Positions 1 to 8,293 of a stretch of DNA of 64,000 nucleotides are shown in pieces. Under the pieces are notes generated by a model. That model was not told the DNA's origin. It saw nothing but the letters and a program-made list of their open reading frames with translations, and made no database searches. The position numbers and the translations under genes are program-made. Position 1 is the first letter of the stretch, and each line of letters opens with the position of its first letter. The stretch is from Dyadobacter sp. CY261 (GTDB lineage: Bacteria; Bacteroidota; Bacteroidia; Cytophagales; Spirosomataceae). The stretch spans positions 186,001 through 250,000 of the forward strand of contig NZ_JAKCPW010000008.1 in NCBI RefSeq assembly GCF_021440085.1, written 5' to 3'.

Positions 1-1470
1 ACCGATCTGCACACCCATCGCGGTGAACATGTTCTTGATCTCTTCGTTTTCGTAAATGCGGTATTCCTGTGCTTTCTCTACGTTGAGGATTTTACCACGC
101 AAAGGAAGGATCGCCTGAAATGCCCGATTACGGCCTTGCTTGGCAGTTCCACCTGCCGAGTCCCCTTCGACGAGATACAATTCGCAGACGTTAGGATCGG
201 TCTCGGAGCAATCGGAAAGCTTTCCTGGAAGGCCTGTACCGGTCAGAATGTTCTTCCGCTGCACCATCTCGCGTGCTTTTTTCGCAGCAATACGGGCTTT
301 GGCAGCTAAAATCACCTTGTCGATGATCACACGTGCTTCTTTCGGATGCTCGTCGAGATAAGTATCGAGCATTTCCGACACCACCTGGCTTACAGCACCA
401 GTTACTTCACCGTTCCCAAGTTTTGTTTTGGTTTGACCTTCAAACTGCGGCTCGGCTACCTTAATGGAGATAACGGCCGTAAGACCTTCACGAAAATCGT
501 CCCCGCTGATCTCCACTTTTTCCTTCGCCAAAATACCCGATTTCTCAGCATAGTTTTTCAAAGTACGTGTCAATGCAGCGCGAAAACCGGAAACGTGGGT
601 ACCACCTTCAATGGTGTTGATATTGTTTACATAGGAGAATACATTCTCGCTATATGACGTGTTGTACATCATCGCCACTTCGACCGGAACAGTACCCTTG
701 TCGCTTTCCATGTGGATCGGCTCAGGAATCAGCGGCTGGCGTGTAGCGTCCAGATAAGTCACGAATTCGTTCAGACCTATTTCCGAGTAGAACTCTTCGC
801 CACGGAATTTGCCTTCCTCATCTTCCTCACGCTTGTCTTCAAGTGTAAGACGGATGCCTTTGTTGAGGTAGGACAGTTCGCGGAGACGGGTTGCAATGGT
901 TTCGTATTTGAATTCAGTTACCGTGAATATGGTGGCATCCGGCAAAAAGTGGATGATCGTCCCTGTTTTGTCCGAATCACCGATCACGCGGGTTGAATAA
1001 AGCGGCTTGCCCTCACTAAACTCCTGTTCGAACACCTTGCCTTCCCGGTGTACCTCGGCCCGCAAATGGATAGACAGCGCGTTCACGCAGGATACCCCTA
1101 CCCCGTGCAAACCGCCTGAAACCTTATATGTATCTTTGTCGAATTTACCACCGGCGTGAAGAACCGTTAGTACAACCTCCAAAGCGGATTTATTCTCTTT
1201 GGAGTGCATCCCGGTAGGGATACCACGACCATTGTCTTTAACGGTAATCGAATTATTCTTCTCAACTGTAACGTTGATGGTATCGCAGTACCCTGCCATC
1301 GCCTCATCGATGGAGTTATCAACTACCTCCCAAATCAAATGGTGCACCCCTTTGAAGCCAGTGTCACCGATATACATCGCCGGACGTTTACGAACGGCCT
1401 CTAAACCTTCAAGAACCTGGATATTTTCAGCCGAATAGCTGTTTACTTCTAGCACTGCTTCGTTTGACAT
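1..1470 (-). CDS. gyrB: DNA gyrase subunit B, 3' end outside window
   Basis: This is the ATPase subunit of DNA gyrase, which with GyrA introduces negative supercoils into DNA. About 490 residues are visible from an ATG at 1470; the usual length is near 650, so the last part of the Toprim and C-terminal region lies before base 1. Visible motifs are RKRPAMYIGDT (about 27-37), the GHKL N-box with the catalytic Glu in EVVDNSIDEA (48-57), the G-box DNGRGIP (79-85), the glycine-rich GGLHGVGVSCVN lid (119-130), and the Toprim signature EGDSAGG (435-441) followed by PLRGK. ParE is the main alternative. The N-terminal sequence and the PLRGKILNVEKA block fit GyrB of Cytophagales better. No neighbour is obviously cotranscribed. 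The Shine-Dalgarno-less, AT-rich leader is normal for Bacteroidota. Confidence 0.95.
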   Translation of the reverse strand, partial: MSNEAVLEVNSYSAENIQVLEGLEAVRKRPAMYIGDTGFKGVHHLIWEVVDNSIDEAMAGYCDTINVTVEKNNSITVKDNGRGIPTGMHSKENKSALEVVLTVLHAGGKFDKDTYKVSGGLHGVGVSCVNALSIHLRAEVHREGKVFEQEFSEGKPLYSTRVIGDSDKTGTIIHFLPDATIFTVTEFKYETIATRLRELSYLNKGIRLTLEDKREEDEEGKFRGEEFYSEIGLNEFVTYLDATRQPLIPEPIHMESDKGTVPVEVAMMYNTSYSENVFSYVNNINTIEGGTHVSGFRAALTRTLKNYAEKSGILAKEKVEISGDDFREGLTAVISIKVAEPQFEGQTKTKLGNGEVTGAVSQVVSEMLDTYLDEHPKEARVIIDKVILAAKARIAAKKAREMVQRKNILTGTGLPGKLSDCSETDPNVCELYLVEGDSAGGTAKQGRNRAFQAILPLRGKILNVEKAQEYRIYENEEIKNMFTAMGVQIG

Positions 1471-1961
1471 ATAGTTTGTTTTACACTTGGATAAAAAGAA
1501 CCATTATCTGGCTTTTTAAGCACGTAAAGATACGCATTTTTTATGGTTTTACCTAGCAAAAAGTATCGCAAACCCGCCATCATTTATGCCTTTTGAAGCA
1601 AATACAAACCTGAAAGCGCGGAACGATAAAATATGATATTTCTGTGTTGGCTCATGTCAGCAGACACATGCCTTTATCCGTTATCCAGCGTCAATTCCGG
1701 ATGAGCATCTGGCTTCCGCTGATTATTTCAGACCATAACCGGCATCCGTAGCAAAAGGTAACCTTACAGCCAGCAGAGTGTCTATAACCACCGCCCGGCA
1801 GGGATCCGGTTGGTTCGCCAGTTGTAAATGTCGGCCAGATAAGTTGTCTCCTTCGCGGTCACCTGGCGTACCTGTGATACGAATAAGCCCATTAGAACAT
1901 ACAAAAAGCGGAGGTTTCCCCTCCGCTCTCGTATTGAAATCGACGATCTGTTATATTCTTA
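1471..1961. other. Intergenic region between gyrB and the SGNH/cytochrome gene
   Basis: About 490 bp without a convincing gene. The part next to gyrB should hold its promoter: a 7-of-8 match to TAnnTTTG (TATCTTTA on the minus strand, 1525-1532) is visible, but without a well spaced -33 element. The other end carries the terminator of the upstream minus-strand gene. Between them, short minus-strand reading frames of 35-50 codons exist around 1720-1900, but they have no recognisable similarity and no promoter. No tRNA-like fold was seen. Confidence 0.4.
1903..1927 (-). terminator. Rho-independent terminator after the SGNH/cytochrome gene
   Basis: On the minus strand the arms AGCGGAGG and CCTCCGCT (1927-1920 and 1914-1907) form a perfect 8-bp GC-rich stem with a 5-nt loop. 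A run of T residues follows (the A tract 1903-1907 on the plus strand). It lies 35 bp downstream of the stop codon at 1962 and ends the ThuA/SGNH-cytochrome unit. Confidence 0.85.
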
Positions 1962-4900
1962 TTACAATTTTTCCAAAGGATGGTCTTTTAGAAGTTGTTC
2001 CGGCGAATAGAAGTCCTTCTTGCTTTCGGTAGCGGCACGCACTTGTTTAACTTTTTCAGGTGAAATAGCCGGGCCTTTGTTACCAAAGGAGTTGCGCACA
2101 TATGTCAATACTGCCGCTACTTCGTCATCTTTCAAAAGGCCGGCAAAAGGTGTCATCGGCACCTGGCCAGGATATTTCTTACCATTCACCTCGATCGGCC
2201 CCAGCAAGCCTTTTAACACGATCTTGATCAACCTTTCGTCGCTGCCGGCAATCCATTGCCCCGACAGTGGCGGGAAGCCGGACGCTTCGAGTCCTTTCCC
2301 ATCCGGCTGATGACAGGTGCTGCAGTAGCCTTCCTTCGCGTAAATTTGACGTCCCTGGTTGAACAGGATCAGGTCATTCCCTTTCAGGCTGGTAGTAGCA
2401 ACAACTTGCTTCTCTTTCTTTGCATTTTCTCCTTTCAGGTGCGCCTCAGCAGCTTCATACGCATGGATCGTCCAATCGTCGAGCGGCATTTTCTTGGCTT
2501 CTGCCAGAATTGGCAATCCTTTTTCCTTACCAATCCAGGAAGCAGCAACGATGGCCATTAACCGTACGCGGCTGTTTTCATCCCGTGCCGCCTGCATGAG
2601 CAAATCCGCCTGATCGGGCACCTGATGTCCCGTGTAGCGCACCACCTGAACAGCCGCTGCACGGGCGTGGTAATCTTTGGCGCGTAATACCTGTTTCAAA
2701 AGCTTCTGATCCACTTTGTCCATTCCCCAGCTTACCCATAGGCCTTCCAGCAAGTGATGTTCGTAACGCGGATCGTTCTTGTCGAGGCCAGCTACCCAGG
2801 TGTTCAGTTTGGATAATACCTGCGATGCATCACGTCCCCGTAATTCGCGGCGGGTGCGGTAGCGTGTCCGATATTCGGGTAATTTCAGGTTGTTAAGCAA
2901 TTCGTCAATGCTCGCGCCATCTACATTGGCTGCCTTTACGAGTGGCCGCGAGGGGTAGGTAATGCGGTATATACGTCCGTGCGAGTGGTCACGCAAGGGG
3001 TCGCGTGCATTGTGCTGCATGTGACCGATCAGGATATTATGCCAGTCGATTACATACAATGAGCCATCTGGCGCAAATTCCATGTCTACAGGGCGGAAGT
3101 TGCGGTCTTCACTCACGACCAGGTCCTGGCGGTGATTACTTTTGTAGCCGGTGCCTTCGTCGGTCAAAGTATGTTCCTTTGTTCCAAGAAAACCAATGGT
3201 ATTGTTGATCAGGAAATCACCTTGAATATCATCCGGGAAATGGCGGCTCGAAACGAACTCGAGACCTGAAGTGGGGCGGACACGATGCTTGTCTTCCACC
3301 AGCTGCACCGATTTATGGGTTGCCTCCCCGTAACGCGGGAAAACACTGCCGGGCAACATCCATCGCACATCGGGGCTCGATGTCTCCGCAAAGAACGGTT
3401 GTCCCCAGTCGTCGAAGGCGATACCCCAGGGATTCGGGATCGAAAGTTGAGCGGTACGTTCGAGCTTTTTCAGTTGAGGCGCATAGCGGTAGAAACCACC
3501 GTTGGTCGCACGCACTGGCCCGTAGGAGGTTTCGACATTGGTATGAAGAAATACCCCTTCGCCGGAGTAAATAGCACCCGACGGGTCTACTGTAAATGCA
3601 TGGCTGTTATGGTGCGTATCGTGGTCGTCGAAGCCGCTCAGGAGAATTTCTACTTTATCCGCTTTTCCATCGCCGTTTGTATCTGTCAGCAATTTGAGAT
3701 TTGTGCCCTGAGAAACATAAACTCCCTCTTTGGCAATCTCAAAACCAAGTGGCAAATGCAACCCATCGGCAAACACGCTTTGCTTATCGGCCTTGCCGTC
3801 GTTATTAGTATCTTCAAAAATGATGATCTTGTCGTTCGGCTTCGAATCCCCGGGCTTGTAGTGCGGGTAACTCGGCATGGTGGCCACCCACAGGCGGCCC
3901 TTATTGTCAAACGACATTTGCATTGGTTTTGCCAGATCAGGAAACTCCTGTTCGGAGGCAAAAAGCTCGATCTTGTAGCCTTCCGGCACTTTTAGTTTTG
4001 CCAATGCATCCTGCCCGTACAGGTATGTCAGGCTACCGTTTTTCTCGGGATTGAAATTTGTTTTCACCTGCGGTAATGTCCGGCTACCCTTGTCGGCAAC
4101 GGCCAGGTCCGTTTTTTCTCCTTTCGAAGCCGCCAGCCAGATCGCCTGGTCGCGGATGTCGGTCAACTGTCGGATCTTCTCGATTTCAGCCGGGTAGTTG
4201 TCCGGTCCGAAAGGATTATAGCGGCGCCCATAGACGTGAACGCCATTCGGGATTTTGAAATCGTTATGCCACATCCAGTTTTTCTCAGTAACCGCTGCAT
4301 GGACCAATTCACGACTTTTAGCTTTTTCAGGTGCTTTTCCAAAGATTTTATCCACCAACAGAAGACCCAATTTTTTGTAACCTTCTTCATTGAGCTGCGA
4401 TCCATCGATCGTCAGATCTTCCTTTGTTTCCGCATACCATTTTTGAGAAGGCGCAAATGCGTCGACAAAAAGCACTTTATTCTGGTCGGCAACTTCCTTC
4501 ATCGCCTTGGTATACAGAAGCAGGTTCTCATTTTCCTTTTTACCGTTCGGGAGGTCATATTTACCCGAAAGGTCTTCAAAAGCAATAGGCGAAACGATCA
4601 CGAGTTGTGGTGCGGAGGTGCCATTGTATTTCTGCTGCAACGTCCATTTAATGAATGCATCCAGTTCTGCCTTATAGTTGGCAAGCCCCGCCTTTCCTTC
4701 AAATGACTCATTGTATCCAAAAAAAGAAACGATCACATCGGTTTTCAAACGCGTGAGCCATTGGTCCGGTGTTTCAAAATGCCCCTCGCTTTCCGAAGGA
4801 TTGGCCAGCTCCGTCTGGAACTTTTCGGCGCCTGGGAAAGCCCAGGGTGTGTTACGGCTTGCATGCGGACGGAATCCGGGCGTATCACCGCCATCGCACA

Positions 4901-5129
4901 TGTTACGGATAACGAGGTTGTCGTCGGGATAACGGACATACAACTCCGTTTCGAAGTTATCGTAGTTCATCATCCTGGAACCCAGGTTATTGCCGATCAG
5001 GGATATATGCGTACCCTTGGCGAGCTTGATCGGGGCGGGCTGATTCAACCGGAAGGCGCTGAATGCAATGACTGCCAGTCCAAATGCAATAAGCGATGAA
5101 TAAACGCTGATTTTTTTGGGTTTAGACAT
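1962..5129 (-). CDS. SGNH hydrolase-like / PVC-type beta-propeller / HEAT / cytochrome c fusion protein
   Basis: A 1055-residue exported protein that is probably anchored by an N-terminal hydrophobic segment (about 9-27). Residues about 40-270 look like an SGNH/GDSL hydrolase: the GNNLGSRM block, RNMCDGGDTPG and FFGYNES match blocks of the fold. The last block reads DGSQLNEEGY, with Gln where the catalytic His is normally found, so hydrolase activity is doubtful. Residues about 375-730 form a glucose/sorbosone-dehydrogenase-like propeller of the PVC membrane-bound dehydrogenase type, with Ca-binding-like DTNNDGKADK and DTNGDGKADK loops. Helical HEAT-like sequence follows (about 735-890). The C-terminus is a monohaem cytochrome c with CSTCH at 936-940 and a likely axial Met in PMTPF (992). 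It lies 43 bp after the ThuA-like gene and probably shares its transcript. Substrate is unknown; oxidation of a sugar or alcohol with electron transfer to the haem is inferred. Confidence 0.85.
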   Translation of the reverse strand: MSKPKKISVYSSLIAFGLAVIAFSAFRLNQPAPIKLAKGTHISLIGNNLGSRMMNYDNFETELYVRYPDDNLVIRNMCDGGDTPGFRPHASRNTPWAFPGAEKFQTELANPSESEGHFETPDQWLTRLKTDVIVSFFGYNESFEGKAGLANYKAELDAFIKWTLQQKYNGTSAPQLVIVSPIAFEDLSGKYDLPNGKKENENLLLYTKAMKEVADQNKVLFVDAFAPSQKWYAETKEDLTIDGSQLNEEGYKKLGLLLVDKIFGKAPEKAKSRELVHAAVTEKNWMWHNDFKIPNGVHVYGRRYNPFGPDNYPAEIEKIRQLTDIRDQAIWLAASKGEKTDLAVADKGSRTLPQVKTNFNPEKNGSLTYLYGQDALAKLKVPEGYKIELFASEQEFPDLAKPMQMSFDNKGRLWVATMPSYPHYKPGDSKPNDKIIIFEDTNNDGKADKQSVFADGLHLPLGFEIAKEGVYVSQGTNLKLLTDTNGDGKADKVEILLSGFDDHDTHHNSHAFTVDPSGAIYSGEGVFLHTNVETSYGPVRATNGGFYRYAPQLKKLERTAQLSIPNPWGIAFDDWGQPFFAETSSPDVRWMLPGSVFPRYGEATHKSVQLVEDKHRVRPTSGLEFVSSRHFPDDIQGDFLINNTIGFLGTKEHTLTDEGTGYKSNHRQDLVVSEDRNFRPVDMEFAPDGSLYVIDWHNILIGHMQHNARDPLRDHSHGRIYRITYPSRPLVKAANVDGASIDELLNNLKLPEYRTRYRTRRELRGRDASQVLSKLNTWVAGLDKNDPRYEHHLLEGLWVSWGMDKVDQKLLKQVLRAKDYHARAAAVQVVRYTGHQVPDQADLLMQAARDENSRVRLMAIVAASWIGKEKGLPILAEAKKMPLDDWTIHAYEAAEAHLKGENAKKEKQVVATTSLKGNDLILFNQGRQIYAKEGYCSTCHQPDGKGLEASGFPPLSGQWIAGSDERLIKIVLKGLLGPIEVNGKKYPGQVPMTPFAGLLKDDEVAAVLTYVRNSFGNKGPAISPEKVKQVRAATESKKDFYSPEQLLKDHPLEKL

Positions 5130-5172
5130 TTGAAAAAATGTTAAGTTGGGTTTTAGGTAGCGTTATATAAAA

Positions 5173-6060
5173 TTACTTGGCTTCACGGTAAGGAACCTGG
5201 ATGTCCATTTTCCCTTTCCACTCCTTAGGGATTTTCAAGCCCAGCTCATCATGTATTGCATTGATAACGAGCCGCTGGAACGGTTCCAACCTGAAATCTT
5301 CCGGATGTCCGAGCGTAGTCATAAACACCTTTCCTCCGAACGAGTTGGTACCAGTCCAGACCACCGGATTTTCGATCGCCTCCTTGTCGGGGTTCACGGA
5401 TTTCCCCATGAGCAACCATGTCGAGCCTTTGGTAGGATAATCGGGCAGCACGCGATACAACCACGAGCGTGCATGGAATGGGCCTTTTACACCGGTCAAA
5501 ATTGGATTTTTTGCTTGCTCGGGAACCACAGTTACGTCTGTACTGCTGTTATGGCCATAATGCGTGTGCTTGGCCGCCCCGCCCCATCCCGGAGGCGCAT
5601 TCAATGCAAACTCGCCAAATGCGTTCCATTTTTCGCTTTCATGGCCTTTGGGAAAATTGAATGCATGGGTGGTGGTTCTGAAACCCATTACTGGCTTGCC
5701 GGTTTTCAGATAAGCTTCTATATGTGCAAGCTGATCGGGTGGCAACTGGCGCCAGCGGAGGTAAAACACTGCCAGATCCGCATCCTTTAATGCTTCCAGG
5801 CCAGGGATATTCTTTTCGCTATTATGATCGGGATATGCTTTAAGGACGATCGTGCGCATGCCGTAGTTCTTTTCGAGTTCGGCCGCAACGATCGGCAGCG
5901 TTTCCTCGCCGCTGTACTCATGATCGCCAGTTACAAACACAACGAGCGGGGTGCCGCCCAGTGGCTTTTTTTTAGCAGATTGCGCAGCCGCCAAGTGCGC
6001 ACCGACCACCACTGCAAATGCCGCAAAAATGAAGCAAGTGCAGAATTGTTTCAATTTCAT
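5173..6060 (-). CDS. Secreted ThuA-like domain protein
   Basis: A 295-residue protein of the ThuA (trehalose-utilisation A) family, which has a glutamine-amidotransferase-like alpha/beta fold of uncertain reaction. The ATG at 6060 is preferred over an in-frame start 21 bp upstream because it begins directly with a signal peptide (MKLKQF followed by a hydrophobic stretch ending in AAAQS). Supporting segments are VVFVTGDHEYSGEETLPIV, DADLAVFYLRWRQLP, GKPVMGFRTTTHAF and the C-terminal TTLGHPEDFRLEPFQRLV. The Cys-His-Glu triad of true amidotransferases is not evident. It is the first gene of a two-gene unit with the SGNH/propeller/cytochrome fusion, a pairing often seen in Bacteroidota and Planctomycetes. 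A role in processing a carbohydrate near the cell surface is inferred. Confidence 0.85.
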   Translation of the reverse strand: MKLKQFCTCFIFAAFAVVVGAHLAAAQSAKKKPLGGTPLVVFVTGDHEYSGEETLPIVAAELEKNYGMRTIVLKAYPDHNSEKNIPGLEALKDADLAVFYLRWRQLPPDQLAHIEAYLKTGKPVMGFRTTTHAFNFPKGHESEKWNAFGEFALNAPPGWGGAAKHTHYGHNSSTDVTVVPEQAKNPILTGVKGPFHARSWLYRVLPDYPTKGSTWLLMGKSVNPDKEAIENPVVWTGTNSFGGKVFMTTLGHPEDFRLEPFQRLVINAIHDELGLKIPKEWKGKMDIQVPYREAK

Positions 6061-6323
6061 GATGAAAGGATTAAGGTTCAATCTTAGTGAGTAAAGAGAT
6101 ATATTGGGAAGACTGCTTAATGCAATTTTTCCCCTAGTTAATTATAAATGAAATGTAATGCATCCTGTGTTGTCCTGTTCCGGGGACAAGGGCGGGGCGT
6201 TAGGTGGTAGCCGGAGAGAGTTAATTACCTGACTGATCACAGAGCCGAAAACCGCGACAAAAATAAAAACCGGATTACATCCAGCATGTTCGATTTCATT
6301 ACGGGCACAATGTCGACAAACTG

Positions 6324-6656
6324 TCAAATCGGAATAATTTTCAACAGTTTATTATTCTTAAAAATGAGTTCGTACCGTCGCAACGCAACGGTATCTCCCG
6401 AAAAATCCAAGTATTTATAAAGAGGATATTGCCTCACGCATTTCTCAATTTGACTTTTCGAGAAATTAGTGGAGTTGACGACGCAAACAATCGCCACAAG
6501 ATCGTCTTCTGTCTTTTTATAACCATCTTGCATGTAGGTAATCGTAACCGCCTGATCTATAATTACGTATCCAGCACCCACTACCAAAAACAACAGAACA
6601 AGTCCGGCCAGAATACCAAAAATTGATTTCTGCTTTTTGCCGAAAGACGTCTTCAT
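6324..6656 (-). CDS. Small membrane-anchored protein of unknown function
   Basis: A 110-residue protein that I do not recognise. It starts with a basic stretch (KTSFGKKQKS) followed by one strong membrane segment (about 12-36, rich in L, V, G and I). The remaining roughly 70 residues are predicted outside the membrane and contain two cysteines (in VCVV and EKCVR), which could form a disulfide. A type II orientation is likely. It lies 85 bp downstream of another small unknown gene on the same strand and may share a transcript with it. The flanking 6061-6323 stretch has no gene. It holds a small imperfect hairpin around 6171-6188 without a T tract. Confidence 0.6.
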   Translation of the reverse strand: MKTSFGKKQKSIFGILAGLVLLFLVVGAGYVIIDQAVTITYMQDGYKKTEDDLVAIVCVVNSTNFSKSQIEKCVRQYPLYKYLDFSGDTVALRRYELIFKNNKLLKIIPI

Positions 6657-6741
6657 ACTTTTTCATAGTTATCAGAAAACCTGAGGATTGGCTTATCGTT
6701 TGTCTCCTTCTTTTCATGATCAGAAAAGCTCTTTGTATCTG

Positions 6742-7092
6742 TCATTCCCGCAAATAATCTTCCAATTCCTCTTTCAGCACGTTATAGTACTTCAATTTCT
6801 GCGCAATGATATCATTCTCTGTAATACGCGGACGAGTGTTGCTAGGTGGATCGTAGTCGCCGCTTACTACTGTTATCTGGATAGTATCTCCTGGCTGCAA
6901 CTCCGCTTTTAGCCAATCAAAATGTACGTCAGCATCGGCATCATACCCGCCGATATTAATATTGAGCTCCTCGTCAGGATTGTCCTTCCGACGCGTGGCA
7001 TCCAGAATACAAGTAACACAATACCTGTCAACGTCCAGCCCCGCCCGGATTGGTTCATTGTTGTTAACCCTGATTTCAAAACCGTGTCCCAT
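6742..7092 (-). CDS. Small acidic protein of unknown function
   Basis: A 116-residue, strongly acidic protein without a signal peptide, so probably cytoplasmic. I do not recognise a family. The N-terminal half carries two cysteines as CVTC (about 25-28), a hint of metal or redox chemistry. The middle is beta-rich (DTIQITVVSG) and the C-terminus is a charged helix (NVLKEELEDYLRE). It lies upstream of the 110-residue membrane protein on the same strand, and this patch of short unknown genes looks like accessory DNA. Codon use is ordinary, which supports it as a real gene. Confidence 0.55.
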   Translation of the reverse strand: MGHGFEIRVNNNEPIRAGLDVDRYCVTCILDATRRKDNPDEELNINIGGYDADADVHFDWLKAELQPGDTIQITVVSGDYDPPSNTRPRITENDIIAQKLKYYNVLKEELEDYLRE

Positions 7093-7159
7093 AGTGTCTG
7101 CGTGAAGCCTGTGATATGCCTGTTTTCTTTGTTTTAATGGTAATATCTAATTTAAATAT

Positions 7160-7498
7160 CTATTTCTCTTTACACAGCATTAAATTAACATGAACCGTAC
7201 TGGCTGCCGACACATTTCTGATAGCAAGCAAAATGGGTGCATCGATGCCCCACTCGACGACCTTCTTCAACTTCTCTGCGTTGCCTTGTGTGAAAATCGC
7301 AATCCAGATAGCAACTGTGAACGCACCCCACTTTTTTGAAATCGCTCCACGCGAGAGAGTTCTGACAATATCAGCCTTTTGAGCAGTGCTCAGACTGTCC
7401 GCATTGCAAATTTTCCGAACATTATTTAAAAATTCCGGCAGCAACGCTTCAAGGGCTTTTTTGGTAACAGGCGGAAGGAATCGCCCTCCGGCAACCAC
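7160..7498 (-). CDS. C-terminal part of the HExxH peptidase-like gene, in the -1 frame
   Basis: This frame opens with GTG at 7498 inside the upstream reading frame and runs to a TAA at 7160. I read it as the continuation of the peptidase-like gene rather than a separate gene. It has no start of its own with a signal peptide, and its content (ALEALLPEFLNN, KKWGAFTVAIWIAIF, a Lys-rich helix) fits the helical C-terminal domain such peptidases carry after the metal site. If ribosomes slip by -1 at 7456-7462, it adds 98 residues after residue 213 of the upstream frame. Otherwise the gene is broken by loss of one A. Confidence 0.55.
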   Translation of the reverse strand: MVAGGRFLPPVTKKALEALLPEFLNNVRKICNADSLSTAQKADIVRTLSRGAISKKWGAFTVAIWIAIFTQGNAEKLKKVVEWGIDAPILLAIRNVSAASTVHVNLMLCKEK

Positions 7499-8094
7499 TT
7501 CTTAGATAGCGACCGGTAAGTACCGAGGCCTTCGTAAACACATTCCCAAAGAACGCTATCCTTGAATGATCTCAGTTCAAGATGACGGCTTTTCATCCAC
7601 GCCTTGTGAAACAAATGCGTCATTTCATGCGCGAACAAGCGGTCGATGCGGTTCGTATTTTCGGGAAGTTCTGCTGAACCGTAGCTTTTGCCGAGAACAG
7701 AAAGGTCCAGCCCGATGACATCCTCACCATAAGTAAAAGCATCATCCTCTCCGCCAGTACCTACCAGAACGACTACTTTACTACTTAGAATTGCACCGAA
7801 TGGTTTAGCCAATGAATCGAGCATAAACTCCCATTCCAATCGACGGGATTCAATAAGGCGCAGCCATTTTGTGTCCGCACCAGTCAGTTCTTGCCGGAAA
7901 TGTAGGGTTGAATCGGGTCGCTGGAAGCTGCGACTTTTCAGCACATTCACCCAATCCGCGGAGACGCGCTCGTTGTCCGCTGCACATTTGACAACTATGA
8001 TGTCGGGAACCTGCTTTTGCGCATAGGTACTTCCCACGCCTAAAAGCAGGTGGACCAGAGCAAGAAGAAAAATGATAGTGGATAATCTGCGCAT
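7426..8094 (-). CDS. Secreted HExxH metallopeptidase-like protein, frame ends early
   Basis: An exported, zinc-peptidase-like protein. The ATG at 8094 is chosen over one at 8124 because it gives a clean signal peptide (MRRLSTIIF to TYAQ). The metal-binding motif HEMTH lies at 156-160, and a candidate third ligand is Glu188 in YEGLGTY, the gluzincin pattern. In this frame the protein ends after about 222 residues with a short basic tail (KPLKRCCRNF) that looks out of frame. After residue 213 (PKK), the -1 frame continues for another 98 residues. The 311-residue composite would be a normal-looking protein. The substrate is unknown and no family name can be given with confidence. Confidence 0.6.
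   Translation of the reverse strand: MRRLSTIIFLLALVHLLLGVGSTYAQKQVPDIIVVKCAADNERVSADWVNVLKSRSFQRPDSTLHFRQELTGADTKWLRLIESRRLEWEFMLDSLAKPFGAILSSKVVVLVGTGGEDDAFTYGEDVIGLDLSVLGKSYGSAELPENTNRIDRLFAHEMTHLFHKAWMKSRHLELRSFKDSVLWECVYEGLGTYRSLSKKWLPEGDSFRLLPKKPLKRCCRNF
7456..7462 (-). other. A-AAA-AAG slippery heptamer at the frame junction
   Basis: Read on the minus strand in the upstream frame, the codons are CCA AAA AAG. This is exactly the X-XXY-YYZ heptamer A-AAA-AAG used for -1 frameshifting in dnaX of E. coli. It is placed where the 5' frame stops making sense and the -1 frame begins. No convincing stem-loop follows within 10 nt. The GGAGGG upstream is about 21 nt away, too far to act like the dnaX stimulator. 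A single-base loss in an A run is therefore an equally good explanation. Confidence 0.5.
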
Positions 8095-8293
8095 TTCAAC
8101 TTTACCCCGAACGGCATTGGCCATATTGCATGGATTTTCCAGGGTAATGAGCCTCCAAATTTTCGGGAATACTAATGCTATTTATCCTGGGTCGCGAATT
8201 GTTTATCATCAGGCTATTCTACAAAACCTGAGCCCTAATTTAGACGAGAAGCGAGAGGCAGGCATCTTGTTAGGCTTCCAGCCCCCCGTGCAT

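Noticed and set aside
7463..7495. GGAGGG upstream of the slippery heptamer as a dnaX-like stimulator
   Set aside because: Spacing of about 21 nt is too long, and Bacteroidota make little use of Shine-Dalgarno pairing.
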